Source of the DNA: Sphingomonadales bacterium
Lineage (GTDB): Bacteria; Pseudomonadota; Alphaproteobacteria; Sphingomonadales; Sphingomonadaceae
Direction: 5' to 3'
Assembly: GCA_025352685.1 (NCBI GenBank)
Contig: JANXSN010000084.1
Location: forward strand, 34,748 to 98,747
Length of the DNA: 64,000 nt
In this document: positions 56,086 to 64,000 of the stretch, one piece after another
Position numbering within the stretch: the first letter of the stretch is position 1
Layout of the letters: each line of letters starts with the position of its first letter
Program-made: the position numbers and the translations under genes
Notes under the pieces: generated by a model
Told to the model about the DNA's origin: nothing
Databases searched by the model: none
The model's input: only the letters and a program-made list of their open reading frames with translations

Positions 56086-56122
56086 CCCGGCAACGCGAAC
56101 CGTTCGCGCAGCCGTTGCCGGG
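56086..56122. repeat. Nested inverted repeat after phaB
   Basis: Outer arms CCCGGCAACG at 56086-56095 and CGTTGCCGGG at 56113-56122 are exact complements. Inside, GCGAAC at 56095-56100 pairs with GTTCGC at 56102-56107. It begins 33 bases after the phaB stop and may serve as a terminator-like or REP-like structure. Confidence 0.6.
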
Positions 56123-56195
56123 GCGAGCGTGGCGCAGCAGGCGCCCACTGATCGCTGCGGCTTGCCGATAGTACGAACCCCCCTACAATCCTCGA

Positions 56196-56456
56196 ATGTC
56201 CACACTCTACGCCGCCCCTGTCAAGCGCTCGATTACCATCGCAGGCCACGAAACCGCGCTGACGCTTGAACCCATTTTCTGGGACGCGCTGCGTGCTGCA
56301 GCCGCCGCGGCAGATCTCCCGCTCAATGCCTTGGTGGCCCGCATCGATGCCGAACGTATCGCTGCGCGAGCGCCGCCCAATCTCGCCAGCGCCGTCCGCT
56401 GCTGGCTATTGTCAAACGCAGCTCTTGAGACCTTGTCTCAAGAATGCGAACACTGA
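56196..56456 (+). CDS. Ribbon-helix-helix domain protein
   Basis: An 86-residue protein with the sphingomonad ribbon-helix-helix pattern: KRSITIAGHETALTLEPIFW near residue 10 for the beta strand and first helix, LPLNALVARIDAER near 41 for the second helix, and NLASAVRCWLLSN at the end. Members are small DNA-binding proteins of the antitoxin-regulator type, but no toxin partner lies next to it. Function unknown. Confidence 0.75.
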   Translation: MSTLYAAPVKRSITIAGHETALTLEPIFWDALRAAAAAADLPLNALVARIDAERIAARAPPNLASAVRCWLLSNAALETLSQECEH

Positions 56457-56780
56457 GAACGCTTTCAACTCGTCGAGTTCTTTCAGACGGGCGTTGGATC
56501 TCGGATCACGATCCGCTCGATTATCTGGTCAAGCTTCGGCGCGACAGGAAGCCCGAGTCCCGTTGGAATCTGCCGTTCATCGCATGTTTCGACCGTCAAG
56601 GGTCGCTTTTTTTCGACGGTTAGCGCGGTGTGCGCAGCTGTGGCGCTCATCAGAACGATAGCGCGGTCGCGCTTGAGCCCAAATCACCCTTGTCAGCCTG
56701 CACGTCGGCTTTTTGAATGCAGACATGAAGGCCGGCACGGGGAACAAGTCTTTAAAACTGGGCTACCAAGCGTCTTCGGC
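56457..56780. other. 324-base spacer between the RHH gene and glutamate dehydrogenase
   Basis: It holds only a possible 55-codon minus-strand frame (listed separately) and a T-run near 56610. The glutamate dehydrogenase gene ends at 56781 on the minus strand, so part of this is its 3' region. I see no promoter or repeat. Confidence 0.6.
56483..56650 (-). CDS. Possible small protein (55 aa), unrecognised
   Basis: A minus-strand frame from ATG 56650 to TGA 56483. The peptide has an alanine-rich start (MSATAAHTALT), a basic turn (VEKKRPLTVETCDER), then IPTGLGLPVAPKLDQIIERI. It reads like a real protein, perhaps the tail of an exported one, because a hydrophobic stretch (AIVLMSATAA) lies at and before the ATG. 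No family is recognised. Confidence 0.3.
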   Translation of the reverse strand: MSATAAHTALTVEKKRPLTVETCDERQIPTGLGLPVAPKLDQIIERIVIRDPTPV

Positions 56781-59700
56781 TTATCGACCGAGCAAAACCC
56801 GTGCTTGCCCGGCGATCTGCGCCAGCATGGCAGGCGAAGCGGCAACAGACACCTTCGCGCGGTCAACGAGATGCCGAAATTGGCGCACACGGATGGCGTT
56901 CGATTCGAGCCATGCCGCGACCCGCGCTTGCGGGGCACCCGCGTCGCGCGCCAGCCATTCGAGGCGCATCTGCTGGAAATCGCGGCTCAGCCCTGCCACG
57001 AGCAATCGCTCCCACGGATCAACCGGATTGGCGCGCATTGCCGCGCCTTGCGCCCAATCGAGACCCAGTGCCGCGCCCAATGTCGTGAACGCGCACGTCA
57101 AAACAATGGGATCTGTCCCTGATTTTTCGGCCAACGCTGCGAGGCCGACCGCGCCGTCAAGTTCCGCCAGACGCACGACACGTTCGACGATTTTTTTTGG
57201 TGCACCCGCTGCGGTTAGACGTGCCCCGAACCCGCGCGCCTGCATCCGCGTTTCGTCGAGTAGCAGCGCATCGACGCTGGCGTCGAGTTTAACCATGCCC
57301 GGCGTCAAAGCCGCAATCGCATCGCCAACCGATCGGCCCGCCACCGACCCGCGCAGCAGGTCAGCCATGGCGGCACGTAGTTCCACCGCGACTTGCTCGA
57401 ACAATAATAACCGCGCGCCTTCACCGATGTCGGCGGCATCGATCATCGCCCATAGGCCCCGTGCATCGAAGAGCGCTTCGGCAATCACGAACGCGGCTGC
57501 GATGTCCCCGAGCGACGCACCCTCTTCTTCGGCCAGTTCGTAGGGGTGAATAAGACCCATCCGGTTGACCATGCGGTTGGCCACTTTCGTGGCGATGATT
57601 TCGCGACGCAGTTGGTGATGCTCGATCGCGCCGGCGTGCCCATGACGCATCGCCGCAGGGAATGCCGCAAGGAGTTCGGGCACCAGCGCCGGGTCGTCGG
57701 CGAGGTCGGTGTGCTCGATGGCGTCCTGGAGCGCGAGCTTAGCGGTTGCGAGAACGACCGCGAGCTCGGGCCGCGTGAGCCCGTGCCCGTCCTGCGCGCG
57801 CCGTGCGAGCAAGTCGTTCGATGGCAATCCCTCGACGGCGCGATCGAGCCGACCGGTCGTCTCGAACGTCTCGATCAGGCGGACCAGTGACGGCACCGTA
57901 CTCGCGCCGCCTCGTTCGGCAATCGACAGAGCGAGGGTCTGGAGCCGATTGTCCTCGAGCACGAGCTCGGCGACCTGATCGGTCATTTTGGCAAGTAAGG
58001 CGTTGCGCTTCGGCATGCTCAATGCGCCCGCCGCGACTTCAGCATTCAACGCAATTTTTATGTTGACCTCATGATCGGAGCAATCGACGCCCGCCGAATT
58101 GTCGATGAAGTCCGTATTGATACGCCCGCTATTCAACGAGAACACAATGCGCGCGGCCTGCGTCACACCCAGATTTGCTCCCTCGCCGATGGCCTTGGCC
58201 CGAACGTCTTCGGCATTGACGCGCAGTCCGTCGTTGGCGGGATCGCCGACCTGTCCGTGGCTTTCATTCGCCGCTTTCACATAGGTCCCGATACCACCAA
58301 ACCAGATGAGGTCGACCGGGCTTTTGAGGATCGCCGAAATCAGCGCTGCCGGTTCGATCTCAGTCTCGGCGATGTCGAGCGCAGCGCGGGCTTCCTTCGA
58401 CAATTTGATCGACTTTGCCGAGCGCGGGAAAACGCCGCCCCCTTTTGAAATGAGCTTTGCGTTGTAATCGCTCCAGGAAGAACGGGGCAGCGCGAACATA
58501 CGTGCGCGTTCCTTCCAGCTCACCGCGCAATCAGGATCAGGGTCGAGGAAAATATGGCGATGGTCGAAGGCAGCGACGATCTTCAAGGTTTTCGACAAAA
58601 GCATTCCGTTGCCGAACACATCCCCGGACATGTCGCCGCACCCGACAACGCGGATCGATTTCGTTTGAACGTCAGTACCCATCTCGGCGAAGTGACGTTG
58701 GACCGAAACCCAGGCGCCTTTGGCCGTGATCCCCATCGCTTTATGGTCATAGCCGACGCTACCCCCGGAGGCGAAGGCATCGCCCAACCAGAACCGACGC
58801 TCGAGTGCGATGGCATTGGCAACATCGCTAAACGTCGCAGTCCCCTTGTCAGCGGCCACAACGAAGTAGGGATCGTCGCCGTCGTGGATGACGACCTGTG
58901 CCGGGTGCTCGACGTTCCCCTCGACGATGTTGTCGGTGACCGACAGCAGGGTTCGGATGAAGATGCGGTAACTCTCGGTTCCCTCGGCCAGCCATGCATC
59001 ACGGTCGATCGCTGGATTCGGCAGCATCTTGGGAAAAAACCCGCCTTTTGCCCCCGTCGGCACGATGACCGCGTTCTTCACCCGCTGCGCCTTCATCAGC
59101 CCCAGGATTTCGGTTCGGAAATCGTCGCGACGATCCGACCAACGCAGGCCACCGCGCGCGACAGGACCAGCGCGCAGATGAATTCCCTCGACCCGCGGGG
59201 AATAGACCCAGATTTCGCGCCAAGGCACCGGCGCCGGTAGACCCGGAACCTTTGCGCTATCGAACTTGAACGCAATTGCGATCTGGCCCGCGGGCACATA
59301 GAAATTTGTGCGTACCGTCGCACGGACGACCGCGCGCAGCAGCCGCAGAACACGGTCCTCGTCGATGGCTGCAACCTGCGACAACCCGCGTTCGATCGCT
59401 GAATCGGCCGCCACACGGGCGGCTTCACGCTTCTTTGCTACCGGATCGTGCAGAGCCGCGAAAAGATCGATGACGGCACGGGCAATATGCGGGTGCCGCC
59501 GAAGCGCCTCGACCACGGTGATCAGGCCATATGTCAGACCCGTTTGCCGCAAGTAACGAAACATCGCGCGCAACAAGATGACCGCACGCGGATCGAACGC
59601 CGCGGTAACGACCAACTCGTTGAACCGGTCGTTCTCCGCCGAACCCTCGAGTACAGCGGCAATGGCACCTTCGACGACCTCGTGCCGGGCGATCAGAGCC

Positions 59701-61418
59701 GCCGCATTGGCGTCGCCCAGATCGAGAACGAACCGGTGCATATATCCCAGTGTTCCGTCGCCGATCAGCGTCGACACCTCCTCAACGACCCGAAAGCCGA
59801 AATTTTCGAGCGCAGGCACGACGTCGGACAGCATCACGGGCGCGAGGCTGTAGAGTTTCACCCGTAACCGGCCCGGCACGTCGGCAGCGTTGCGATAGAG
59901 CCGTACCTGCCGGTCCGTCGGGGTGCCGAGTTTGGCGAAGCGCACGATGTCGCGCGCTGCCTCGTCTGGTCCTGCCCCACTCCTGTATGGTTGCGGGAAG
60001 CTTTCGGCATAACGTAGCGCCAGCCGTGTCGCGCCCGTGTGGTCACCCGCCGCGATCAGGCTTGCCTCGACCGCCTCGACCCAACCACGCACCATCGCAA
60101 CCAAGGCCACGCGCAGCCCGTCTTCGTCCGGCTCCCGCGCGGCTTGGCGCCGGTCGAAGGTGTACCGAATCAGCGCAACTTCACCGTCACCGAGATCGAT
60201 CGACCAATTGAGTAGTTCGCCGTCGGCCGCTGCGCCTATCATGTCCGATATCGCCATACGCCGCGCTGTCGTCAGCTCGTCACGCGGTAGCCAGACGAAC
60301 GCGAACATGTGCCGGTCTAGAGCATCGCGCGTGAGGACGAGCTCGGCACGCGGGCGATCGGCCAGCGACATTGCCGTCAGCGCCAGACGTTCGAGCGTCG
60401 CCGGGTCGATCGCAAGCAACAGGTCATGCGGCAAATCAGTCAGCGCATGCGCTAGTGCTTTGCCGGCATGCCCGTCGGGCGAGAAACCATATTTAACCAT
60501 CAGCGAAATGAGGCGATCGCGCAGCACTGGAATGTTTTGCGGTGCAGCGCTGAGCGCGGCGCTGGTCCACAGGCCTGCATTGATACGGACACCATCGGCG
60601 GCCGGCACAACGATCAAATCAAGCGGCGCGCGCCGGTGAACCGTCGAGAGGAAATTAGATTTGGCGAGCAGGGGTCCAGCGTTCTTGGCTAGCCAGGCAC
60701 CCGCCTTGATCCGCTGCTCGGGCGCGAGCACGGCATCGCCGATCGACGCCGCAATACCCAGCGCTTGCTTTACGCCGCCCTTGGCCGGGTAATGCGCCGA
60801 GCCGAGGAGTGTAAAGTTTCGTTCAAGAAGCCACTGCATCAGCTTTGCCCCCTCGCTGTCACCGAGAGCGTTAGCGTCGACGGTCAGCGCCGCCTTCATC
60901 GCCGCCCAGTCAGTTACTGCAGCACGCACATGGCCGAGGGCGCTCGCGATCGCCGTCGTCAAATTGTGTCGAACTCGCGCATCGGCACGCTCGGTTTCCA
61001 TGTAGATCAGCGACGTACGCGCGCCCTTCTCACCGAGGCCCGCAAATGCTCCGGTCGCAGTTCGGACGACGGATACGATCGGATGGAGGATTCGGTCGAT
61101 GGCAAGACCTTGTGCGGTGATGGCATCTGCAATTGAATCGACCAGAAACGGCATATCGTCATTGGCCACGGCCAATCGCATCAGGCGGCGTCCCTTTGCG
61201 TCGATCCCCGATTCAATCATGATTGCAGGCGCATCGCCGCGCCGCCCGTCCAGCGCAGCAAGCGCCAGTTTAGCGGCGTCGTGACGATCGGTCTTTGCAA
61301 AGCCATGGACTTCGCCGGGCAGAGCGCCCGCGACCAGCGCCTTGATAAGCAGATCGATTTGTTTTGGACTAGTGGAAGTCGCGGAATCGGGCGCGCGGGC
61401 GGCCATAAGTTCGGGCAT
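56781..61418 (-). CDS. NAD-specific glutamate dehydrogenase, large (1,500-residue class)
   Basis: A 1545-residue NAD-dependent glutamate dehydrogenase that turns glutamate into 2-oxoglutarate and ammonia. The N-terminal ~600 residues carry ACT-like regulatory modules. The catalytic core starts near 740, with GPVARGGLRWSDRRDDFRTE near 756 and VIVPTGAKGGFF near 787 as substrate and Lys sites, and the dinucleotide loop GCGDMSGDVFGNGM near 922, then the long C-terminal helical domain. Length and motif order match the GDH-180 family seen in alphaproteobacteria and Pseudomonas. Its promoter should lie in the 419-base gap upstream. Confidence 0.96.
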   Translation of the reverse strand: MPELMAARAPDSATSTSPKQIDLLIKALVAGALPGEVHGFAKTDRHDAAKLALAALDGRRGDAPAIMIESGIDAKGRRLMRLAVANDDMPFLVDSIADAITAQGLAIDRILHPIVSVVRTATGAFAGLGEKGARTSLIYMETERADARVRHNLTTAIASALGHVRAAVTDWAAMKAALTVDANALGDSEGAKLMQWLLERNFTLLGSAHYPAKGGVKQALGIAASIGDAVLAPEQRIKAGAWLAKNAGPLLAKSNFLSTVHRRAPLDLIVVPAADGVRINAGLWTSAALSAAPQNIPVLRDRLISLMVKYGFSPDGHAGKALAHALTDLPHDLLLAIDPATLERLALTAMSLADRPRAELVLTRDALDRHMFAFVWLPRDELTTARRMAISDMIGAAADGELLNWSIDLGDGEVALIRYTFDRRQAAREPDEDGLRVALVAMVRGWVEAVEASLIAAGDHTGATRLALRYAESFPQPYRSGAGPDEAARDIVRFAKLGTPTDRQVRLYRNAADVPGRLRVKLYSLAPVMLSDVVPALENFGFRVVEEVSTLIGDGTLGYMHRFVLDLGDANAAALIARHEVVEGAIAAVLEGSAENDRFNELVVTAAFDPRAVILLRAMFRYLRQTGLTYGLITVVEALRRHPHIARAVIDLFAALHDPVAKKREAARVAADSAIERGLSQVAAIDEDRVLRLLRAVVRATVRTNFYVPAGQIAIAFKFDSAKVPGLPAPVPWREIWVYSPRVEGIHLRAGPVARGGLRWSDRRDDFRTEILGLMKAQRVKNAVIVPTGAKGGFFPKMLPNPAIDRDAWLAEGTESYRIFIRTLLSVTDNIVEGNVEHPAQVVIHDGDDPYFVVAADKGTATFSDVANAIALERRFWLGDAFASGGSVGYDHKAMGITAKGAWVSVQRHFAEMGTDVQTKSIRVVGCGDMSGDVFGNGMLLSKTLKIVAAFDHRHIFLDPDPDCAVSWKERARMFALPRSSWSDYNAKLISKGGGVFPRSAKSIKLSKEARAALDIAETEIEPAALISAILKSPVDLIWFGGIGTYVKAANESHGQVGDPANDGLRVNAEDVRAKAIGEGANLGVTQAARIVFSLNSGRINTDFIDNSAGVDCSDHEVNIKIALNAEVAAGALSMPKRNALLAKMTDQVAELVLEDNRLQTLALSIAERGGASTVPSLVRLIETFETTGRLDRAVEGLPSNDLLARRAQDGHGLTRPELAVVLATAKLALQDAIEHTDLADDPALVPELLAAFPAAMRHGHAGAIEHHQLRREIIATKVANRMVNRMGLIHPYELAEEEGASLGDIAAAFVIAEALFDARGLWAMIDAADIGEGARLLLFEQVAVELRAAMADLLRGSVAGRSVGDAIAALTPGMVKLDASVDALLLDETRMQARGFGARLTAAGAPKKIVERVVRLAELDGAVGLAALAEKSGTDPIVLTCAFTTLGAALGLDWAQGAAMRANPVDPWERLLVAGLSRDFQQMRLEWLARDAGAPQARVAAWLESNAIRVRQFRHLVDRAKVSVAASPAMLAQIAGQARVLLGR

Positions 61419-61837
61419 CCGTATCTGTTTTGTGTCGTTGGCCTCCTATGCGCCGCGTATCTGACGACCTCAAGCTTCGCGTATCATTGGCCATGCGTCA
61501 CTTTGTACGGCGTGAAGGACGTCAGTGTGTCGTCGCATGTTTGTTCTCGCTCCAAAGGGCTGAGCGCACTCGTCGGACATTGATGAGATCGAGTCTGCGA
61601 ACAGCGCGCCGACGCGCTCGGCTGCGGATCAAGTGCCTCCAAGTGCTCGACGCGGCGCCGACAAGTCTGCGCTTTCAGGACGTAGTCTAACCCAGACCAT
61701 AACGCAGTCCTCAACGGGCTTCGCAGGCACGCAACGCCCAGAACTCATTAAGCGCCCGGTCACGCCGGAGCGTTTCAGACATGAAGCATGAGAGCGTCGT
61801 CGTCTAAACGACACGTGGAAACGGATGCAGCGCTATT
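61419..61837. other. 419-base intergenic region between glutamate dehydrogenase and the PAS gene
   Basis: No gene, tRNA or clear operator is seen. Short reading frames on both strands are Arg/Ser-rich and look random. A T/A-rich patch (61840-61850) abuts the end of the PAS gene. The glutamate dehydrogenase promoter probably lies in its left part. Confidence 0.6.
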
Positions 61838-63148
61838 TTATTTTACGATTTGCTTGAGCGCCCGGTCCAGAAGCGGCTTGTCATCGGGAACGACGCCGAT
61901 GATCGCCACTCGATCGGGGTCGACCCGACGCGCTACCATGATAACGAATTCGTCGCTGCCAGACAGCGTCAGATAAGCTTGCTCGGGCAAAATGCGGGCA
62001 GCTTGGCGCGTAAAGTCGGGTCGGACGGGTTTGCCTTCGGGGCGACGTTCGCGGCGCTCGGCTGCGACGATGGCCTTCAGCCCGCCGGGATAGTTTTCGA
62101 GGAACAGCTTCATGCCCCCTGCGGGCAAGGTTCGACGTCGCGCAAACGACAGTGCGGCAGCAAATTCAGTCAGCCGGGTTTTATCGTACTCGCGGCCAAA
62201 GATTAATTTGGCGACCGGCGTCATTGGCGCGCGCTCCTGGACCTTTATTTTGGCGTCAGCGAGAAGTTCAACATATTCGTCGGCGCGAATTTCGGCAATC
62301 AGCGCAAAATCATAAGCACCAGCGAGCGCCCTGTAGAGCGCTGAGCGACCGCGGGTGTCAGCCGACAGCGCTGCATCGGCATTAGCGCGTGCAGCATCAA
62401 GCGATGCGGCGAGCGTTTGGGGAGCGCCGACTGCTGACAACCCGTTCGTGTCGTCGCCACCAGCTTCGTCACCGACGTCTTCCAGGGTTATGCGCGCAGA
62501 TGCGGTGCCCGAAGCACCCGGACCATCGGCCCACGCCGGAACCATCGGACGCGGAGAGGTGGCAGCGACACTTTGCGCGACTTCGATATGGAGGGCAGCG
62601 ATCGTTTCGGAATCTGCCACTTCTTTCCAGTTTATCACGCCGTAGATGAAATCGATTGTCTCGTTGTCTGACGAGAATGGCAACAGGATGCCGCGATACA
62701 TCGTGTTGTTGCCGCACGTGTTGACGAACTCGGCTTCGAAGCCGATCGGCGCGCGGTTGGCGATGATCTGGAGGTGATGGTCGGTTAGCCGTGATAACAG
62801 CGACCGCGGCGGCACTTGCGCAACGCTGGCGACATAGTCGCTCAAGTTGCATTCGTGGCTGAGCCGTTCGCCTAGCCAGGCAATTGCTGGCGTTTCTCCG
62901 GTGTGCGTGAAATCAAGCAGCACGCTGTGCGGGCCGAAGTCGGAAAGATTGTCGAGCTCGAGATTATCAACCGAAGGATAATTGCGCCCGTCCAGCAGCG
63001 AGACCCAGTAATTGTAGGCGCGGACGTGCATGCGGCGCTCGTCCGTGCCAATCACCGGCGGCGCCTCGATCGCAACGTCGTCCGCTGCTTGATCCGCGCA
63101 ATCACGGTCGGCCTGTTCCGTGAAGTCGTGCTGCCTGTCCATCGACAT
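61838..63148 (-). CDS. PAS-domain protein of unknown signalling role
   Basis: A 436-residue cytosolic protein. Its N-terminal ~200 residues match the PAS-type domain found in sphingomonads (MHVRAYNYWVSLLDGRNYPS, FGPHSVLLDFTHTGETPAIAWLG, IANRAPIGFEAEFVN, MYRGILLPFSSDNETIDF). The middle is variable and Ala-rich (about 215-265), and the C-terminal part is a conserved charged region (FGREYDKTRLTEFAAALSFARR, then LPEQAYLTLSGSDEFVIM). No kinase or output domain is visible. ATG 63148 (MSMDRQHDF) has GGGGG just upstream; a GTG at 63193 would add 15 residues. Confidence 0.8.
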   Translation of the reverse strand: MSMDRQHDFTEQADRDCADQAADDVAIEAPPVIGTDERRMHVRAYNYWVSLLDGRNYPSVDNLELDNLSDFGPHSVLLDFTHTGETPAIAWLGERLSHECNLSDYVASVAQVPPRSLLSRLTDHHLQIIANRAPIGFEAEFVNTCGNNTMYRGILLPFSSDNETIDFIYGVINWKEVADSETIAALHIEVAQSVAATSPRPMVPAWADGPGASGTASARITLEDVGDEAGGDDTNGLSAVGAPQTLAASLDAARANADAALSADTRGRSALYRALAGAYDFALIAEIRADEYVELLADAKIKVQERAPMTPVAKLIFGREYDKTRLTEFAAALSFARRRTLPAGGMKLFLENYPGGLKAIVAAERRERRPEGKPVRPDFTRQAARILPEQAYLTLSGSDEFVIMVARRVDPDRVAIIGVVPDDKPLLDRALKQIVK

Positions 63149-63286
63149 GAACCCCCAATCGGTCCTCAAAAATCCATAATTTCGGAAATGCACAGCTTTT
63201 GGTTACCAAGTCGTTAATAGTTGATGCTCGGTATCGGCACTTGCAGGGTGAACGTGACGCTGTTAACCGCCCACTGCTATCGGCAC

Positions 63287-63362
63287 GCCGCCTTAGCTCA
63301 GCTGGTAGAGCATCGCATTCGTAATGCGGGGGTCACAGGTTCGAGTCCTGTAGGCGGCACCA
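63287..63362 (+). tRNA. tRNA-Thr (anticodon CGT)
   Basis: Seventy-six bases including an encoded CCA. The acceptor stem GCCGCCT pairs fully with AGGCGGC. The D-arm (GCTCAGCTGGTAGAGC), anticodon arm with CGT reading the ACG codon, and T-arm (ACAGGTTCGAGTCCTGT) are all canonical. Confidence 0.97.
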
Positions 63363-63583
63363 CGCAGTCTCAAGTATCTGAGACTATTCAGACTTTTCCT
63401 GAATGAATGAGGACATCGGCGCGTTTCCGCGACTTTCTCGGGCTCGCGGGAGTGGTCACGGGGGCCACAGAGACGATTCTCGACCATTCCAGCCCCGCCC
63501 GCTGGGCGGTTTCTCAATTGGTCGGAAAACTAGCCCCCGGATGCGTTGCATGAAAGCTGCGCATCACCGGCGATGTGGTTACT

Positions 63584-64000
63584 TCAGGCGAACCCGAACA
63601 TGCAGCGCTGCTCATTCCAGTCGAGCGGCAGGGCCTTGGTGCGGGCGAGGCGCGTGCGGGTAAGAGTGGCCGGCTGGCGACCTTCGAGGATTGCAGTCAG
63701 GATATCGGGCGCGAGGCCACCAAGCCGGGCCAGCTGCGCGAAGTAATGCGGCGTGAAGCCGTGTTCTCCAGCGATCACTTCGACGAATCGATCGCCAGCT
63801 TCTGCAACGGCCAGACGCGCCGAGTGGGCGTTGGCCACCAGTCGCACCAGCCCCTCGTCAGGGGCTTGGCTACCAGCGCTCTGGACGCCCGGCGGAACCA
63901 GGCGGGTATGCAGCCCGGATCGCACGAGCGTCGCTGCAGCGGTCAAGAGATGCTTATGCCCGTCTCCCCTGGTCAGCAGCGTGAGTTCGACGCACTCGCG
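63584..64000 (-). CDS. Serine site-specific recombinase, C-terminal part (continues outside window)
   Basis: The frame is open through the window edge at 64000, and the visible 138 codons are the C-terminus of a large serine recombinase/DNA invertase as found in many sphingomonads. Markers are LVRLVANAHSARLAVAEAG, VEVIAGEHGFTPHYFAQLARLGGLAPDI (the helix-turn-helix-like segment), TAILEGRQPATLTRTRLA and the ending DWNEQRCMFGFA. The catalytic N-terminus with the active Ser lies outside. It stands 222 bases after tRNA-Thr and probably belongs to a mobile element beginning here. Confidence 0.75.
   Translation of the reverse strand, partial: RECVELTLLTRGDGHKHLLTAAATLVRSGLHTRLVPPGVQSAGSQAPDEGLVRLVANAHSARLAVAEAGDRFVEVIAGEHGFTPHYFAQLARLGGLAPDILTAILEGRQPATLTRTRLARTKALPLDWNEQRCMFGFA

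Noticed and set aside
63293..63517. A 74-codon frame with YRTRTCDPRITN across the tRNA
   Set aside because: That string is the usual false protein translated from the antisense strand of tRNA genes.

Overview
The window is a chromosomal segment of a high-GC alphaproteobacterium, most likely a member of the Sphingomonadaceae. The evidence is gene content: a GH18-deacetylase-glycosyltransferase fusion, a giant NAD-glutamate dehydrogenase, short-form HisG, a CobT-type protein, an Mla-type lipid transporter whose permease carries a fused STAS domain, a bactofilin, a ribbon-helix-helix protein and a PAS protein of the type seen beside glutamate dehydrogenase in sphingomonads. Genes are densely packed, often with 4-base ATGA, GTGA or TTGA overlaps, and there is no rRNA, CRISPR array or intact insertion sequence.

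Layout. 0-5.4 kb (minus): the three-domain polysaccharide enzyme cut by the window edge, then the thymidylate unit thyA-folA with an M19 dipeptidase. 5.4-9.9 kb: a NUDIX domain running in frame into a DUF47 protein, a Pit phosphate transporter, a CBS/CorC membrane protein, tadA and rpmB. 9.9-13.8 kb: a degenerate spacer, a glycine-zipper surface protein with a peptide repeat, and a NUDIX-cobT pair. 13.8-19.4 kb: a DUF4126 membrane protein, an AstE-like hydrolase, the methionine salvage operon mtnB-mtnD-mtnC-mtnA, and a convergent aminotransferase that could supply its last step. 19.5-25 kb: a small membrane protein with galU, an alanine-rich exported protein, and ltrA-hisG-hisD-nusB on the minus strand. 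25-28 kb: a DUF2332 protein, a thioesterase, and a sulfite-oxidase-like enzyme with a lipoprotein cytochrome c.

28-33.9 kb is the most unusual part: a co-directional run of a DUF2334 deacetylase, a GT4 glycosyltransferase, an unrecognised multi-span membrane protein, a DUF2141 exported protein, a 699-residue fusion of a GT4 glycosyltransferase with a ROK sugar kinase, and a bactofilin. Three of these genes begin with TTG. It reads as an undescribed sugar-conjugate or envelope locus. A hairpin-rich 0.95 kb spacer without a recognisable gene follows.

34.8-56 kb: threonine aldolase with a DMT exporter, an SDR protein, an M48 membrane protease behind a perfect palindrome, the wreck of an M28 peptidase, pepN, the Mla-type operon, a HAD phosphatase, a cystathionine gamma-synthase-family enzyme, the pgeF-MidA-lgt unit, an acyl-CoA ligase, an orphan molybdenum hydroxylase large subunit, hemH and an acetoacetyl-CoA-reductase-like SDR. 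56-64 kb: a ribbon-helix-helix protein, the giant NAD-glutamate dehydrogenase, the PAS protein, a tRNA-Thr(CGT), and the C-terminal part of a serine recombinase cut by the edge, which may mark the border of a mobile element.

Most of the window is housekeeping metabolism (nucleotides, histidine, methionine salvage, glutamate, heme) mixed with envelope functions (lipid transport, lipoprotein maturation, peptidoglycan editing, polysaccharide synthesis).
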